Made by a program: the position numbers and the translations under genes. Shown here piece after piece: positions 14,313-16,460 of a stretch of 16,460 bases of DNA (position 1 is its first letter; every line of letters begins with the position of its first letter). The notes beneath the pieces were generated by a model that was not told the DNA's origin, made no database searches, and was given only the letters and a program-made list of their open reading frames with translations. The DNA is from Rhodospirillaceae bacterium (GTDB lineage: Bacteria > Pseudomonadota > Alphaproteobacteria > MPNO01 > UBA2964): contig PATI01000014.1 in NCBI GenBank assembly GCA_002712335.1, positions 13,457 to 29,916 on the forward strand. The letters run 5' to 3'.

Positions 14313-16460
14313 CTAGATAGAAAATGGCAGAGCCAACTTCCTTAATCTCAACGAATTGGTTATTACGAAGACACTGGAGATGCTCATCGCTGCTGCCGCC
14401 AACATAGGGTTAAGAAGCCAACCAAAGAAGGGAAAAAATAGTCCTGCCGCCACCGGAATTAACGCCACATTATACCCGTATGCCCAAAAGAAATTATAGC
14501 GAATAGTGCGCAGGGTTCCCCTCGCCAGCATTATAGCCCTTGCAACACCGCGAACATCACCCGACATAAGAACAAGTTCAGCTGCATCAAAGGCTACGTC
14601 TGTCCCGGTACCTATAGCAATTCCAGTATCCGCTGTAACTAGGGCTGGTGCATCGTTAATACCATCTCCTACAAATACTATATTGAATCCCTCTTTTTGT
14701 AACTTTTCGATCTCGCTAGCCTTTTCCCCCGGCAATGTTTCAGCAATCACCCTGTCAAGACCCAACTCCGAAGCAATGAAAGTGGCGGTTGCCTTGTTAT
14801 CTCCTGTTATTATCCCCACTGCCAAACCAAATTGCTTTAGAGCTTCAACTGTATACTTGCTTTCTGGCTTCAGCGCATCACCCAAACCCATAACCGCGAT
14901 AACCTCGCCATCGCAAGCGGCGATAACCGGTGTTTTTCCCTTGTCTGTAATGACTTTGATAACGTCCCTCGAATCTTCTAACTTAACACCTTCCTCTTCT
15001 AGAAACCTCTCGGTACCGACAAAAACGGCGCTGTGCTCAACTGTCGCTGAAACTCCCTTTCCCGGTAACGCCTTAAAATCATGAGCTAATGGAAGATTAA
15101 GATTTTTTTCAAACGCCGCTTCGACAATCGCCTGAGATAAGGGATGCTCACTATGTCGTTCAACCGCTGCTATTTTAGCCAAAATTGCATCGGGCGCCTT
15201 AATTTTTTCTCCTGTTTTAGGATCTAGAACATCAAGTAACTTGACCTTACCAGTGGTCAATGTACCTGTTTTATCGAATAATATCATATTTGCCTTACCA
15301 AGACTTTCGAGTGCACTACCACTCTTTATTAGTATACCTGTTTCGGCGCCACGATACGTTCCCACCATAATTGCCGTCGGCGTGGCGAGTCCCATTGCAC
15401 ATGGACAAGCAATTAATAAAACCGATATTGCGGCCACAAAACCCAATGCTAACGCCTGCTCATCACCCAAAACAATCCAAACGCCAAAAGTGAATGTCGC
15501 AACAAGTATTACAATTGGAACAAAGATAGATGCTATTTTATCGGCCACCCGCTGCACTCGAGGTTTGTCATTCTGTGCTTGTTCTACCAGATCCATAATA
15601 CGGCGTAATACAGTATCATTGCCTATGCTGGTTGTTCGATAGGTGATGGACCCAGCGAGATTAATGGTACCAGCGATAACTTTTGACCCCATTGTTTTTT
15701 CAGACGGTAATGTCTCACCTGTTATCATCGCCTCATCGACCTGGCTTTCACCTTTTATAACAACACCATCCGCGGCCAATCTTTCTCCAGGTCGAACAAT
15801 CAACTCATCCCCAACTTGGAGCGAGTTAACTGATATTTCAATTTGATCTCCATTCCTAACAACACAAGCCACCTGTGGTTCCAAAGCCATCAACCCTTCG
15901 ATGGACTTGGAAATACGACCCCGTGCTAATTCTTCAAGATAACGGCCAACTAGTATCAAGGTAACTATCACAGCCGAGGCAACGAAATAAGATTGCACCG
16001 TACCTTTTGGAAATAAGTCCGGCCAAAACATCCCGACTACCGAGTAAAAAAAAGCTGATCCTGCTCCGATCATCACTAGACTGTTCATTCCTGGGCTAAG
16101 GTGAACAATTTCTGTCCACCCTGTCCTTATAAAGCGCCAGCCAGCAATAAAAACGACTGGTATTACTAAAATGAGCTCCAGGAAGGACCACACCTCCTTG
16201 TTCAAAAACCCATACATTGCCGTCGCCACAACTGGAATTAAGGGCAGTTTAGCGACGACCAATAACGGCAACGTAAATAAAATTGCGCACGCTACATCCC
16301 TTAATAGTCCACCGACCAGTTTGGAATGTTTTTCATTTAAGTTTTGTAGGCTAGAGAAACCATAACCGGCCGATTTAATTGCCCGTTGGAAATCTTCATC
16401 TGAGCAAACATTATCCATATAGGTTATTGAGGCCCGGCCAGTAGCCAAATTAACGTTTAC
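14313..16460 (-). CDS. copA: Copper-translocating P-type ATPase (P1B-1), 5' end beyond window
   Basis: This inner-membrane Cu(I) exporter uses ATP hydrolysis. About 715 C-terminal residues are visible, and the frame remains open to the right edge. The first residues (NVNLATGRASITY) are the tail of a heavy-metal-associated domain, so its CxxC lies outside the window. In order, the sequence shows four membrane helices, the actuator motif MITGETLPSE, the transmembrane metal site CPC (bases 15399-15407), phosphorylation motif DKTGTLT, the nucleotide-domain SEHPLSQAI motif, the hinge GDGINDAPAL, then TM7 with FFWAYGYN and TM8 with MSISS. The CPC plus YN and MxxSS pattern indicates Cu(I) rather than Zn or Cd. 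No CueR-type regulator or small chaperone is visible. It is probably a chromosomal flank of the accessory region, not part of the aromatic pathway. Confidence 0.95.
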   Translation of the reverse strand, partial: VNVNLATGRASITYMDNVCSDEDFQRAIKSAGYGFSSLQNLNEKHSKLVGGLLRDVACAILFTLPLLVVAKLPLIPVVATAMYGFLNKEVWSFLELILVIPVVFIAGWRFIRTGWTEIVHLSPGMNSLVMIGAGSAFFYSVVGMFWPDLFPKGTVQSYFVASAVIVTLILVGRYLEELARGRISKSIEGLMALEPQVACVVRNGDQIEISVNSLQVGDELIVRPGERLAADGVVIKGESQVDEAMITGETLPSEKTMGSKVIAGTINLAGSITYRTTSIGNDTVLRRIMDLVEQAQNDKPRVQRVADKIASIFVPIVILVATFTFGVWIVLGDEQALALGFVAAISVLLIACPCAMGLATPTAIMVGTYRGAETGILIKSGSALESLGKANMILFDKTGTLTTGKVKLLDVLDPKTGEKIKAPDAILAKIAAVERHSEHPLSQAIVEAAFEKNLNLPLAHDFKALPGKGVSATVEHSAVFVGTERFLEEEGVKLEDSRDVIKVITDKGKTPVIAACDGEVIAVMGLGDALKPESKYTVEALKQFGLAVGIITGDNKATATFIASELGLDRVIAETLPGEKASEIEKLQKEGFNIVFVGDGINDAPALVTADTGIAIGTGTDVAFDAAELVLMSGDVRGVARAIMLARGTLRTIRYNFFWAYGYNVALIPVAAGLFFPFFGWLLNPMLAAAAMSISSVFVITNSLRLRKLALPFSI

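Noticed and set aside
14506..15084. 192-residue open frame on the plus strand
   Set aside because: It is antisense to the P-type ATPase catalytic domain. Low-complexity Ser/Ala/Pro sequence is typical of a shadow frame.

Overview
This window looks like a stretch of a proteobacterial chromosome, plausibly from a marine or soil alphaproteobacterium. That placement is inferred from protein style and moderate, slightly AT-rich base composition judged by eye; no marker gene fixes the taxon. Coding density is very high. There are no rRNA or tRNA genes, CRISPR arrays or insertion sequences. Twelve genes are supported: eleven look intact, although copA runs off the right edge, and one carries a frameshift.

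Layout, left to right. (1) 69-1880 (+): an Uup-type ABC-F ATPase that converges on the next gene so tightly that both stop codons lie in one CTAG. (2) 7176-1877 (-): a compact four-gene operon holding an EmrA/HlyD-type membrane fusion protein, an EmrB-type DHA2 exporter, a [2Fe-2S] subunit and a molybdopterin hydroxylase subunit of the isoquinoline 1-oxidoreductase/nicotinate dehydrogenase type. (3) 7304-8277 (+): a gamma-resorcylate-decarboxylase-like amidohydrolase broken by a one-base frameshift. (4) 9731-8286 (-): a second MFS transporter. (5) 9805-10485 (+): a flavin reductase-like FMN protein. (6) 12964-10495 (-): a UbiD-family decarboxylase followed by a crotonase-family enzyme. (7) 13216-14280 (+): a second amidohydrolase-2 family protein. 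(8) 16460-14313 (-): a CopA-type copper P-type ATPase, cut by the window edge.

The genes between uup and copA read as an accessory catabolic or detoxification island for small aromatic or N-heteroaromatic acids. They combine a ring hydroxylase, three enzymes from non-oxidative (de)carboxylase-type families, a crotonase, a flavin reductase and two transport systems. The substrate cannot be read from the sequence. The island is arranged as three head-to-head pairs with no recognisable transcription regulator inside the window. Two of the three divergent spacers contain clear inverted repeats that look like operators: 7214-7236, 12995-13012 and 13093-13114. Several starts are non-ATG (TTG for emrA and emrB, GTG for the second amidohydrolase) and were set by Shine-Dalgarno spacing.
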